Positions 16,078 to 24,524 of a stretch of 64,000 bases of DNA are shown here, piece after piece (position 1 is the first letter of the stretch; each line of letters begins with the position of its first letter). The notes under the pieces are model-generated. The model made no database searches and was not told where the DNA came from. It worked only from the letters and a program-made list of their open reading frames with translations. Made by a program: the position numbers and the translations under genes. The DNA comes from DUML01 sp050949905 (GTDB lineage Bacteria; Bacillota; Desulfitobacteriia; Desulfitobacteriales; Syntrophobotulaceae). Location: assembly GCA_050949905.1 (NCBI GenBank), contig JBMNGP010000015.1, positions 62,001-126,000 of the forward strand, written 5' to 3'.

Positions 16078-17460
16078 ATGACCAGTATTATACCAGATAT
16101 ACAGAACAACGACCAGATGCTTAAGTCTCGTATTGATCATTTTTTTAGCCAACTGAATCTTTCAAAAATGCTTCTTAGATGTAATTTTTATAAAGAGTCG
16201 GGTATTCACTGTACCACTATACTAAAAGAACTGTTTTCTTTGGTTTTTTACGGCAAAAATCTCTACAGAACCTTATCCATGCAAAGTGAGGCCTTGCCTT
16301 TCAAGAAAAACACTGCTTATCGTTTCCTTAACGCCAGCCGTTTTAACTGGGAAAAGCTGCTTCTACTTGTGATGACACGTCTGATTTTAATTATTGATCG
16401 CCTAACTGGACAGGATCGACAATCTGTACTGATATTTGATGACTCGCTCTTCAGCCGTAACCGCAGCAAAAAGGTGGAACTGCTGGCAAAAGTATTTGAT
16501 CATACCAGCCATAGATTCTGTAAAGGCTTCAGGATGCTGACTTTAGGCTGGTCTGACGGAAACACTTTCATGCCCATTTCTTTTAACCTGCTCAGCTCGA
16601 CTAAGGATGAAAATATACTCTGCAAGGCTAAGTCTATGGATAAACGAACACTTGCTTACAAACGGCGGGAACGGGCTAGACAGTCAACTCTAGACGTCAT
16701 GCTTACCATGCTTCGTGCCGCCAAGGACATTCCAGCGAAATACGTGCTGTTCGATAGCTGGTTTACGATGCCTAAGACTGTGATCCGCGTAAAAAGAGAA
16801 CGCCGTGATGTCATAGGCATGATCCGGCTGACAGAGAAAGTCCATTACCGGTACCAAGGACAGTGGCAAAACGTCAAGGCTATCTATCAAAAAGTCAAAC
16901 ATTCATCTGATCGAAAAAACACAATTATCGGTTCAGTTTGCGTCAAACTTAGGGAGAACAAAACCGCGGCTTCCGAAGAATTTATCGACGCCAGAATCGT
17001 TTTTATCAAAGACCGCCGTTCAGATAATTGGCTCGCCCTTCTTTCTACCGACCTTTCTATTAGTGAGGAAGAAGTCGTTAGAATCTATGGAAAACGCTGG
17101 GACATAGAGGTCTTCTTCAAGGTCTGCAAATCACATCTGTCGCTGGCTAAAGAGTACCAAGGCCGTAGCTATGATATGCAAGTGGCTGCAACATCCATTG
17201 TTTTTCTTAGATATGCTATGTTATCCATGGAAGCTAGAAACGCTACAGATGATAGAACATTAGGTGAACTGTTTTACTACCTTAGAGAAGAACTGGCAGA
17301 TATAAAACTCTCGCAATCTCTGATGCTGCTGGTTGATACCCTTCGCCAGGTCCTTAATCAGCTACCTTTGCTCAGTCAGGAAATGGCTAACGAGATTATG
17401 AATAAATTTTTAAACGCAATACCACATCCTTTGAAGCAAAAATTGTTGTTGTGTGCGTGA
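16078..17460 (+). CDS. IS4-family DDE transposase
   Basis: A 460-residue transposase with the full catalytic set. The first Asp is in LIFDDSLFSRNRSKK (about residue 120), the second in YVLFDSWFTM (about 225), and the Glu in the Y-x2-R-x3-E-x6-K signature IYGKRWDIEVFFKVCK (Glu about 344). It has a leading GGAGG seven bases before the ATG. It is the intact relative of the truncated gene at 258-1229; both share the SKKVELLA and GWSDG blocks. Nothing in the frame is broken, so it may be active. The Shine-Dalgarno is inside a predicted hairpin. Confidence 0.92.
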   Translation: MTSIIPDIQNNDQMLKSRIDHFFSQLNLSKMLLRCNFYKESGIHCTTILKELFSLVFYGKNLYRTLSMQSEALPFKKNTAYRFLNASRFNWEKLLLLVMTRLILIIDRLTGQDRQSVLIFDDSLFSRNRSKKVELLAKVFDHTSHRFCKGFRMLTLGWSDGNTFMPISFNLLSSTKDENILCKAKSMDKRTLAYKRRERARQSTLDVMLTMLRAAKDIPAKYVLFDSWFTMPKTVIRVKRERRDVIGMIRLTEKVHYRYQGQWQNVKAIYQKVKHSSDRKNTIIGSVCVKLRENKTAASEEFIDARIVFIKDRRSDNWLALLSTDLSISEEEVVRIYGKRWDIEVFFKVCKSHLSLAKEYQGRSYDMQVAATSIVFLRYAMLSMEARNATDDRTLGELFYYLREELADIKLSQSLMLLVDTLRQVLNQLPLLSQEMANEIMNKFLNAIPHPLKQKLLLCA

Positions 17461-18573
17461 CTATATAGATTTTTCAAGGATCAAGCAGCTATTTACGGCT
17501 GGGAAAGTTGTATGGATTAATTCTTGACGATCAACTGTTCCTGGTACTTTTTCCATCCATCCGTTTTCAATCAATAAGTCTGTCCCATCTTTGATATAGT
17601 CCATAACTTCTAACATGAGGCGACTGAAACTTAAAATAACATCTTTTCTTAAACTGTTCGTTAAACCGAGTCCGTAGTAAGATACGATATATGCCAAAGT
17701 AATAGTAACGTGGAACATCATTAATCTTTCACTATATGGAGATTCTTTGGAATCTGTAACCCATAAGTCCATTGCAGTCGGTTCGGGCAAACGTTCTTTT
17801 TTCAGCATTGAACCGAGCACTTTTAATTGCTTTTCAGCCATTTTGATTCCCCTAATTAAATGCTTCTTGAGTTTATCGGACTTAACGACTTGAGCAAATC
17901 CTAACTTCAAAGTTTTCATAGCATTTTTAAAATTTATTAGAGTATAAATATTATTGATTTCCATGGAATTTAATGGCCTGCCGCTACCCCAAAAAGAGCC
18001 GTAATAATTTTTATCGTGGATATAATCCACCTTGTCAGGTACTGAAAGTGTAGGCGATTTTTGAAGGAGACCTTTCGCTAAAAGTACATCATCTGCAAGT
18101 CTTATTATTCTTCTAGAATCATCAATAAAAATACCAAATAAGTCTATAAAATCCGAACGGGTACAGTCACCAAAGGCACGACTATGATTTATCAGAATAC
18201 TTTTTGTCATAAGCCTCGTGTATTTAACACAGTATATTTCTTCAAATAATGCCGGCGCGTTAATATCAACATCTTTTTCCCCAAAAGCATTAGGAATGGG
18301 GTATTGAATAGTTTTAAATAGCTCCTCCATTCGTTGGATATTTCGACTCGATGAATCCAAGGCGTTTTGTAAAACGTTTTTCAAATCAGGGTCTTGGGAT
18401 TTAGCGGTCATATGTTTTTGCATCGCGCATGCCATGCTATAAGCAATATATGTTGACCAAAGATGATAAATTTCTGTGGACGTAGGCTTTATGTTAAGCA
18501 AATTATGTTGGACAGTTCCAGTTGGAACTTGTTCGGGTTGGCCTTGGGTAGCAATTTGTTGTATATTATTCAT
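17461..18573 (-). CDS. DUF3231 family protein with an IS-encoded tail
   Basis: 370 residues with two DUF3231-type repeats (each ending near the pattern IENGWMEK...DRQELI). DUF3231 proteins are ferritin-like helical proteins found in spore formers and are thought to belong to the spore surface; function is not established. The ATG at 18573 has GGAGG five bases upstream. The IS4 element inserted into the last codons. The native end would be DRQELIH followed by TAA. The present frame instead reads 16 residues of IS sequence (TTFPAVNSCLILEKSI) before stopping. The protein is probably still functional, but transcription into the downstream membrane gene is interrupted. Confidence 0.8.
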   Translation of the reverse strand: MNNIQQIATQGQPEQVPTGTVQHNLLNIKPTSTEIYHLWSTYIAYSMACAMQKHMTAKSQDPDLKNVLQNALDSSSRNIQRMEELFKTIQYPIPNAFGEKDVDINAPALFEEIYCVKYTRLMTKSILINHSRAFGDCTRSDFIDLFGIFIDDSRRIIRLADDVLLAKGLLQKSPTLSVPDKVDYIHDKNYYGSFWGSGRPLNSMEINNIYTLINFKNAMKTLKLGFAQVVKSDKLKKHLIRGIKMAEKQLKVLGSMLKKERLPEPTAMDLWVTDSKESPYSERLMMFHVTITLAYIVSYYGLGLTNSLRKDVILSFSRLMLEVMDYIKDGTDLLIENGWMEKVPGTVDRQELIHTTFPAVNSCLILEKSI

Positions 18574-18919
18574 AACCGCCTCCAAGAATTAGTTTATGCT
18601 TTTGTTATTATTCAAAAGTATTGTTCTCTTATTAGGTTAAACCATAGTTTATTTGAAGAAGTTTATAATTGGTATTTCTAATATCTCCAAAAGACTGGAA
18701 ATTATATTAAAAATTTTTATTTGGAAGCTTACCAAGATCGATGGTTATCTTGTGATTATTCCAACTATTCCTTGCGGACAAATGGAGGAAAATGTTGAAG
18801 GCAGCTTTCTGCAAAAAGCGGAATGGCTGGAGATAAAAGCAAGGAATAATTAAAACCCCCAGCACTAAAGCCGGAGGCGAGCTGATCTTTTAGCTTAGCG
18901 TATTTCTTTATCCTGCTTT

Positions 18920-18988
18920 TTAGGATTCGTCAGTCGGTTCGTTTTCAATCAAATCAAAGATATTATCAAAAATTTCAAAGGGATTCAT
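18920..18988 (-). CDS. 22-residue acidic small protein (putative)
   Basis: ATG at 18988 is preceded by GGAAAGGTAGG and opens MNPFEIFDNIFDLIENEPTD, ending in ES. It is amphipathic and acidic with repeated Phe/Ile. I know no family for it. The ribosome site is good and the surrounding 700 bases (18586-19292) hold no other convincing gene, only the DUF3231 promoter region and AT-rich sequence. Confidence 0.35.
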   Translation of the reverse strand: MNPFEIFDNIFDLIENEPTDES

Positions 18989-19292
18989 GGCTCTAACCTA
19001 CCTTTCCTAAATATGACAAAATAAGTTTTTCATAGAGAATTAGCTGAGCTTCTTACAACTAATATAGGCAAAAAGCTAATATTTATTCGTTGCCTCTCGG
19101 CAAGCTAGTTTAATATAGAAAGGTGTCCCATAGGGGTAGGGCAGGCCATATTGAAAAATAATTTCTGACAAGAGCCAAAATAAGCAGGAAAAAATCCTAT
19201 TGTGGTGAAAGAAAATGAGAGAAGCACATAGTAATTAATCACATAGCAATTAATTATGCTAAGAACCGAAAAAACATGGAGGGTGATATTTA

Positions 19293-19565
19293 ATGGAAAA
19301 TATAGTTTACTATATCTGGTTTTTTATGGCCTTATTTATTGTCGCTATAGGGATTAGCAGTGTAATCCTGCGCAAAATTAAAGGCCAGCAGAATACATTA
19401 GCCAATAGGCTCTTTTCATCGGGCATAGTTTTTACCGTCTTTATGCTGGTTTCCTCAATTGTCATCTACCAGCATTCCGGGATGTCCCTATCCTTTATAC
19501 TGACACTTGTATTAGCTATCGGCGGAGTTTTTATGGTTATTAGCAGGCGCAAAAAAAGACAGTAA
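19293..19565 (+). CDS. Small three-span membrane protein
   Basis: 90 residues, mostly hydrophobic: three likely membrane helices (about 4-25, 42-60 and 66-83), a short basic loop (RKIKGQQN) after the first and a basic tail RRKKRQ. GGAGG is eight bases before ATG 19293. I do not recognise a family. The basic tail predicts a cytoplasmic C-terminus. It stands alone upstream of the racemase gene, separated by 85 bases. Confidence 0.6.
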   Translation: MENIVYYIWFFMALFIVAIGISSVILRKIKGQQNTLANRLFSSGIVFTVFMLVSSIVIYQHSGMSLSFILTLVLAIGGVFMVISRRKKRQ

Positions 19566-19650
19566 ACTTCTTTGGCTCACAAACTTCTTCGACTCGCCAA
19601 AGATAGCCACTAAACAAGGCTAAGCCACTAAAACTATTTAAGGAGGAGCT

Positions 19651-20347
19651 ATGAAAACTATTGGTTTGCTCGGCGGTATGAGCTGGGAGTCATCCGTAAC
19701 CTATTACCAAATTATCAATGAGGAAGTTAAGCGCCGGCGCGGGGGCTTGCATTCCGCCAAGTGTCTTTTATACAGTGTGAATTTTGAGGAGATTGAGTTT
19801 TACCAAAGGAACAACCAATGGAAAAAGGCGGCAACGGTTTTGCTGCAAGCCGCTCAAAGCCTGGAAAAGGCAGGCGCCGACTTTCTCTTAATCTGTACCA
19901 ATACCATGCATAAAGTCGCTGCTGAGATCCAGGCGGGAATTGCTATTCCCTTGCTGCATATTGCCGACCTTACAGCAGCGAAAATTCTGGAGGCCGGCTT
20001 GCAAACAATCGGGTTAGTGGGTACAAGCTATACAATGGAAGAAGATTTCTATAAAGGAAGGTTAGAAGCCAAAGGCCTGAAAGTACTTATTCCTGAGCAG
20101 CAGGCCAGAAAAACAGTGAATGAAGTGATTTTTACGGAGCTTTGTTTAGGCCTTATTAAGGAGAATTCGCAGGCAAAGTTCCGAGCCGTTATTAACGACC
20201 TGGCGGAAGCGGGGGCGGAAGGGATTATTTTAGGATGTACTGAGATCGGCTTGCTGGTAAGAGCCGGAGGATTCTCCAGTTCCCCTGTTTGATACGACAC
20301 AAATACATGCCCTGGGGGCTGTCGATTATGCTCTGCAAGAGGAATGA
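19651..20347 (+). pseudogene. Aspartate/glutamate racemase family gene with +1 frameshift
   Basis: A cofactor-independent racemase of the RacX/YgeA type. The N-terminal motif is GLLGGMSWESS. The first catalytic Cys is in LICTNTMHK and the second in LGCTEIGLL. After VRA an extra G in GG (20266-20267) shifts the frame, giving the early end GGFSSSPV. Without it the protein continues EDSPVPLFDTTQIHALGAVD and ends at 20347, the normal family C-terminus of about 231 residues. AAGGAGG lies upstream of ATG 19651. Both catalytic cysteines precede the shift, but the lost C-terminus includes a substrate-site His region. This may be a real mutation or a base-calling error. Confidence 0.8.
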
Positions 20348-20436
20348 CCAGAGAAATGTTTCTGGAATAGGAACTTTTTGGGGATACTAACCTGCAGAGC
20401 AAGCAGTAACTGTTCGAGGATGGAGGGATAAGGGTA

Positions 20437-20739
20437 ATGTACTATAATAAGGAAGAACTTGAAAAGCTTAGACAAAAAAGCGAAGAATACTTAAAGGAAT
20501 TAGAGGAAAAGGAAAAAGGATTTCAGTATACTTCACAGGCCGGGAAGCAAATAACGTGCCTGCACTGCGAACATGACCGTTTTGCCGAAGGGAGAGCTTT
20601 ATTGAATACCAGAGGCCTGACGTTTTTAGATCTGGATTGGCTGAATGAAGGTGCCACAACGTTAACCTGCAAACGCTGTGGCTTTATTCATTGGTTTGGC
20701 TTGGAAGTAATGCCTGTTAACGAGGAAAGTACAAAGTAA
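20437..20739 (+). CDS. Zinc-ribbon protein
   Basis: 100 residues. The first 30 or so are a charged helix (KEELEKLRQKSEEYLKELEE). The rest is a rubredoxin-like zinc ribbon with TCLHCEHDRF and, about 40 residues on, TCKRCGFIHWF, giving two CxxC pairs. In between, LNTRGLTFLDLDWL is the typical middle of small DNA-binding zinc-ribbon proteins of Firmicutes. Specific function is unknown. GGATGGAGGG lies upstream. The alkyltransferase-like gene follows 60 bases downstream in the same direction. Confidence 0.6.
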   Translation: MYYNKEELEKLRQKSEEYLKELEEKEKGFQYTSQAGKQITCLHCEHDRFAEGRALLNTRGLTFLDLDWLNEGATTLTCKRCGFIHWFGLEVMPVNEESTK

Positions 20740-20799
20740 CAAAGCAGGGCAGCGGCGGGAGTCCAAGTGGCCTGCAGAGCTTCGAAAGGAGAAAGTGGC

Positions 20800-21276
20800 A
20801 TGCCCAAAAAAACTTTTGACGAAAAACTCCGTACGGTTGGAGATCTGCCTAAAGTGGAGTTCATAGACCCCAGTAATAAGATGGCCAAACGCTTTGGCTG
20901 CGGCCGGATGTTGATCGCTGCTCCCCTGCAGTATGATGAGGTAATGAAAAAAATCCCCGCCGGAAAAATTATTACTTCCGAGGAGATCAGAGCATATCTG
21001 GCCAAGGAACATCAGGCCGATTTCACTTGTCACTTGACAGCCGGAATTTTCATCAATCTTGTCGCTAATGCTGCGCAGGAACGGGAGAATCTGGGGAGCA
21101 AGGATTTAACTCCTTACTGGCGTACTCTGAAAAAAGGCGGGGAGTTAAATCCCAAATATCCCGGAGGGATAGAACAGCACAAGTTGCTCCTGGAGATGGA
21201 AGACCATGAAGTAATCCCAAAGGGCAAGCGGTATTTTGTTAAGGATTATGAAAAAGCCCTGTATCAACTTCTTTAG
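20800..21276 (+). CDS. MGMT/alkyltransferase-like family protein
   Basis: 158 residues resembling the DNA-binding domain of O6-alkylguanine transferases. The helix-turn-helix region is VMKKIPAGKIITSEEIRAYL followed by HLTAGIFINLVANAA, and the C-terminal part ends KGKRYFVKDYE. No PCHR active-site motif is present, so it cannot transfer alkyl groups in the usual way. That places it nearer the alkyltransferase-like (ATL) proteins, which flag lesions for repair. AAAGGAG is nine bases before ATG 20800. It overlaps nothing and is followed 14 bases later by a HEAT-type gene. Confidence 0.65.
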   Translation: MPKKTFDEKLRTVGDLPKVEFIDPSNKMAKRFGCGRMLIAAPLQYDEVMKKIPAGKIITSEEIRAYLAKEHQADFTCHLTAGIFINLVANAAQERENLGSKDLTPYWRTLKKGGELNPKYPGGIEQHKLLLEMEDHEVIPKGKRYFVKDYEKALYQLL

Positions 21277-21289
21277 GGAGGGGATAGAT

Positions 21290-21901
21290 TTGCTGGACAG
21301 GGAAAAGCTTTTAGCTGTTGAGAAAAACAACCTGCAGGAATTCTCCAGGACATTGGAGGAAAATGACCTGCCCCAACTGGTTAAATGGCTGGAGGCCAAG
21401 GATGATCAGGTGCGCTACCATTCTTTTCTGGTGTTAAAATACCGTTCTGACGAAACAAAGGATGTCTATCCTTATTGGGATTTATTCCGGGATAAGTTAG
21501 CCAGCGCCAATTCTTATCAGCGAAGCCTTGGGGCTATGCTGATCGCCGCTAATGCCAAATGGGATCAGGAGAACAAAATAAATACCGCCATTGCTGACTA
21601 TTTGAAACTGCTGACTGATGAAAAGCCCATCACCGTCCGGCAGAGCATCCAGTCTTTAGCGCTGATTATCCCTTATAAGCCCCACCTTGAGGATTTAATT
21701 GCCGAGGAACTGATGGCTCTCGATATGCAAAGCGTTAAAGCAACTATGCGTAAGCTTATCCTTTTTGATATCTTGACTATTCTTATTATGATTCACGAAA
21801 AAAGCCCCCGGCAGGAGATTGAAAGTTTTATTTTTCAATCCCTTACCGGGGAAGTGCTTGATAAGAAGACCAAAAAACAAATTGAAGCAATGCTATTATG
21901 A
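21290..21901 (+). CDS. HEAT-repeat-like helical protein
   Basis: 203 residues of paired alpha helices, for example LPQLVKWLEAKDDQVRYHSF and later LASANSYQRSLGAMLIAANA, resembling HEAT/armadillo repeats. No catalytic motif is visible. I start at TTG 21290, with AGGGAGGGG eight bases upstream. A longer frame from 21236 would overlap the preceding gene without a ribosome site. The close spacing (14 bases) to the alkyltransferase-like gene suggests one transcript, and HEAT proteins such as AlkD bind alkylated DNA. A repair role is possible but unproven. It ends convergently on iorB. Confidence 0.55.
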   Translation: MLDREKLLAVEKNNLQEFSRTLEENDLPQLVKWLEAKDDQVRYHSFLVLKYRSDETKDVYPYWDLFRDKLASANSYQRSLGAMLIAANAKWDQENKINTAIADYLKLLTDEKPITVRQSIQSLALIIPYKPHLEDLIAEELMALDMQSVKATMRKLILFDILTILIMIHEKSPRQEIESFIFQSLTGEVLDKKTKKQIEAMLL

Positions 21902-22471
21902 ATTTAAGCCGGCCTCAAAAGCCTTAATATTTACTTCCAGGAATTTAGCCGGTACCGTCTCCTTTAAGACCTCCAGCCATATTTCTTTCTCGATGTCAAG
22001 GTACTTGGCCAGGAGCCCGAGGAGGACGACATTTACCGCCTTGGAATTTCCGGCCTCTAAGGCTATTTTGAGGGCATCAATCACAATCACTTTGCGGCAG
22101 CGGCTGCGGATAAGATCCAAAGCATCGGCCGGGTATTGGGCAGTACCCATAATTACCGGCATGGGATCAAGGCGTTGATCATTAATCAGGATACTGCCTT
22201 CTTCTTTTAAATACGGCAGCCAGCGTAAAGCTTCCAGCTTTTCAAAAGCAAGGATAATATCGGCCTGACCCTGAGGGATGATTGGTGAAGCAACTTCCTC
22301 TCCAAATCTTACTTGCGTGACAACACTGCCGCCGCGTTGCGCCATCCCGTGAATTTCTGAGACCTTAATATCTTTGCCCACTTTTTGGAGAACCCCGGAC
22401 AACACCCGGCTGGCTAGTATGGTGCCCTGCCCGCCGACTCCGACAATTAAGACGTTCATATTCTCAGCCAT
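21896..22471 (-). CDS. iorB: Indolepyruvate:ferredoxin oxidoreductase, beta subunit
   Basis: 191 residues of the small gamma-type subunit of 2-oxoacid:ferredoxin oxidoreductases. The family start VLIVGVGGQGTILASRVL is followed by SEIHGMAQRGGSVVTQVRFG, a signature of IorB. With IorA it oxidises aryl-pyruvates from aromatic amino acids to aryl-acetyl-CoA, reducing ferredoxin. Its ATG (22471) overlaps the end of iorA by eight bases (ATGGCTGA), so the two are coupled. GGGGAG is upstream. It converges on the HEAT-like gene with a 6-base overlap. Confidence 0.9.
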   Translation of the reverse strand: MAENMNVLIVGVGGQGTILASRVLSGVLQKVGKDIKVSEIHGMAQRGGSVVTQVRFGEEVASPIIPQGQADIILAFEKLEALRWLPYLKEEGSILINDQRLDPMPVIMGTAQYPADALDLIRSRCRKVIVIDALKIALEAGNSKAVNVVLLGLLAKYLDIEKEIWLEVLKETVPAKFLEVNIKAFEAGLNS

Positions 22472-24242
22472 TGGCCTGCTCCCCTTTCTGAATAGCACCG
22501 CTGGTACACACCTTGGCACAAAGTTCACAACCTACACACTGGGTAGGGTTAATCCGGACTTTCTTGCCTTCTTTAATAATACAGGGGCAGCCTAGTTTCA
22601 TACAGCGCATGCAGCCTGTACAGGCATCTTCCAGGACAAAGTATGGAGTGGTATCTGTATTTTTTTCAATTAGGGCGCATTTGCGTTTGGCAATAATAAC
22701 CGAAGGTTCTTCAGCAGCCAATTCGGTTTTAATAACCTGTTCCAGTTCCTTAAGATCAAAAGGATCAACGACCGTGACTCTTCGCACACCCACTGCCTTA
22801 GCCAGGAGAACCAGGTCAACTTCTTGGATAGGCTCCCCTTTTAAGGTACGGCCGGTGGCGGGGTTATCCTGGTGGCCGGTCATACCGGTTGTGCGGTTAT
22901 CCAGGATAATTGTTGTGGTCGTAGCTTTATTGTAGACGGTATTTATCAGCCCGGTAATTCCGGAATGAATAAAGGTGGAATCCCCGATTACCGCTACCAG
23001 CTTCCGGGCAAATTCTTTACCCCGCGCTTTTTCCATGCCCATTGCATTGCCTATGCTGGCGCCCATGCAGAAGGTGGAATCCATAGCGCTTAGAGGTGCC
23101 AAGCTCCCTAAAGTATAGCAGCCGATATCGCCGGCGACAGTGACTTTCAGTTTGTTAAGCACATAGAAAAGGCCGCGGTGGGGGCAACCGGGACATAAGA
23201 CCGGAGGACGGACGGGAGTCTCCGGAGTAGTACCGGGAGCTGCTGCAGTTTGCCTCACGGCTTCTGTGGTAGGGTTCCCGGCTGCTTCGGCCGCCATTTT
23301 TTCCGCAATTAGTTCCGGCAGGAGTTCGCCGATTACCGGGAAGATATCTTTGCCCAGGACTTGGATTCCCCAGGCTTTGACCTGGTCTTCAATAAAAGGT
23401 TCTAATTCTTCGATAACATAGAGCTTATCCACTTTTTGGGCAAATTCCCGGATTAGGTTTTCAGGTAAAGGGAAAGTCATGCCCAGTTTCAGAAGGGAAG
23501 CATCTTTGCAAACTTCTCTGACATATTGGTAAGTTATGCCGTTGGTTATTACCCCTATTTTGGTATTTCGCCATTCAATTCTGTTAAGGGGTGATGTTTC
23601 CGCGTAGGCTTTAAGTTTCGTTAGTCTGTCTTCCACCAAGACATGGCGGCGGCGGGCGTTGGCCGGTAACATAACGTATTTAGGAGCGTTTTTCTCATAG
23701 GGTTTGAGCCCAATCTCCTGCCGTTCTTCCAGGCTAACTAAGGATTGGGAGTGAGCGACCCGAGTAGTGATCCTTAGCATGACCGGCGTATCAAATTCCT
23801 CACTCATATTAAAAGCCAGCTTCACAAAATCCTTGGCTTCCTGGCTGTCGGAGGGTTCTATTACCGGGATTTTAGCAGCCCGGCCGAAATGGCGGTTATC
23901 CTGCTCATTTTGGGAGCTGTGCATGCCTGGGTCGTCGGCGGAAACCAGCACCAGGCCGCCGTTTACTCCGGTGTAGGCTACGGTAAAAAGCGGATCGGCT
24001 GCCACATTGACACCGACGTGTTTCATGGCGACCAAAGCTCGTCCTCCGGCGGTAGAGGCTCCAATCCCAACTTCCAGAGCAACTTTTTCATTAGGGGACC
24101 ATTCCGCATACATTTCCGTATACTTGGCGGCATTTTCGGTTATTTCCGTGCTGGGAGTCCCGGGGTAGGCTGTACAAACTACTACGCCTGCTTCCCAGGC
24201 TCCCCGGGCAATAGCCTCGTTTCCTGTAAGCAATTTTTTCAT
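22464..24242 (-). CDS. iorA: Indolepyruvate:ferredoxin oxidoreductase, alpha subunit
   Basis: 592 residues. The N-terminal pyrimidine-binding half starts KKLLTGNEAIARGAWEAG, and GTPSTEI is visible. The thiamine-diphosphate domain has LCPGCPHRGLFYVL, GDIGCYTLGSL and GDSTFIHSGITGL. The C-terminus carries two [4Fe-4S] ferredoxin motifs (CTGCMRCMKLGCP and CVGCELCAKVC). Together with IorB it ferments aromatic amino acids in anaerobes. ATG 24242 has GAGAGGA ten bases upstream; the ATG at 24272 is less supported. It is intact and of normal length. Confidence 0.93.
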   Translation of the reverse strand: MKKLLTGNEAIARGAWEAGVVVCTAYPGTPSTEITENAAKYTEMYAEWSPNEKVALEVGIGASTAGGRALVAMKHVGVNVAADPLFTVAYTGVNGGLVLVSADDPGMHSSQNEQDNRHFGRAAKIPVIEPSDSQEAKDFVKLAFNMSEEFDTPVMLRITTRVAHSQSLVSLEERQEIGLKPYEKNAPKYVMLPANARRRHVLVEDRLTKLKAYAETSPLNRIEWRNTKIGVITNGITYQYVREVCKDASLLKLGMTFPLPENLIREFAQKVDKLYVIEELEPFIEDQVKAWGIQVLGKDIFPVIGELLPELIAEKMAAEAAGNPTTEAVRQTAAAPGTTPETPVRPPVLCPGCPHRGLFYVLNKLKVTVAGDIGCYTLGSLAPLSAMDSTFCMGASIGNAMGMEKARGKEFARKLVAVIGDSTFIHSGITGLINTVYNKATTTTIILDNRTTGMTGHQDNPATGRTLKGEPIQEVDLVLLAKAVGVRRVTVVDPFDLKELEQVIKTELAAEEPSVIIAKRKCALIEKNTDTTPYFVLEDACTGCMRCMKLGCPCIIKEGKKVRINPTQCVGCELCAKVCTSGAIQKGEQANG

Positions 24243-24425
24243 TATCCCAATCCTCTCTGCATCTATTTCCATATTATTTTCAACAACACTTAACAGCTTA
24301 TCCTATTTATTATAGTACAAAGGGAGAAGACAGTTCAAGGGCAAACCCAGACACCGAGAGAGTGTAATATCTGGGTACTATTTAGAACCAAATTCTTTTT
24401 ATCCGTTGGCTAAAGAGCAAAGTAA

Positions 24426-24467
24426 AAAAGCATTCCACTCCCAGGTAGGAGGAAATGCTTCTCAAGC
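24426..24467 (-). terminator. Rho-independent terminator after the Phd-like gene
   Basis: On the minus strand AAGCATTTCC and GGAATGCTT form a stem, followed by TTTTTT. It lies about 60 bases past the stop of the gene at 24525. The remainder of 24273-24524 carries no gene that I can see. Confidence 0.65.
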
Positions 24468-24524
24468 TTTAAGAAATTAGTTTCAAAAAATTTAATTTCC
24501 GAAGAATTTAGTTCCCCAAATCCC

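Larger units (their letters stand above)
15935..17511 (+). mobile_element. Complete IS4-family element
   Basis: A 1577-bp element with long imperfect inverted ends. ACAACTTTCCCA lies at both tips, and CTTGATCCTTG and ATATAG recur further inside at both ends, over about 50 bases. A 9-bp target duplication ATGGATTAA is at 15926-15934 and 17512-17520. Perfect duplication and an intact gene indicate recent insertion. It landed exactly at the end of the DUF3231 gene. Confidence 0.93.

Noticed and set aside
18653..18853. 66-residue frame in the DUF3231 upstream region
   Set aside because: No ribosome site, no recognised domain, low-complexity start; not convincing.
18854..19290. Possible riboswitch upstream of the small membrane protein
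   Set aside because: Short hairpins only; no conserved riboswitch core seen.
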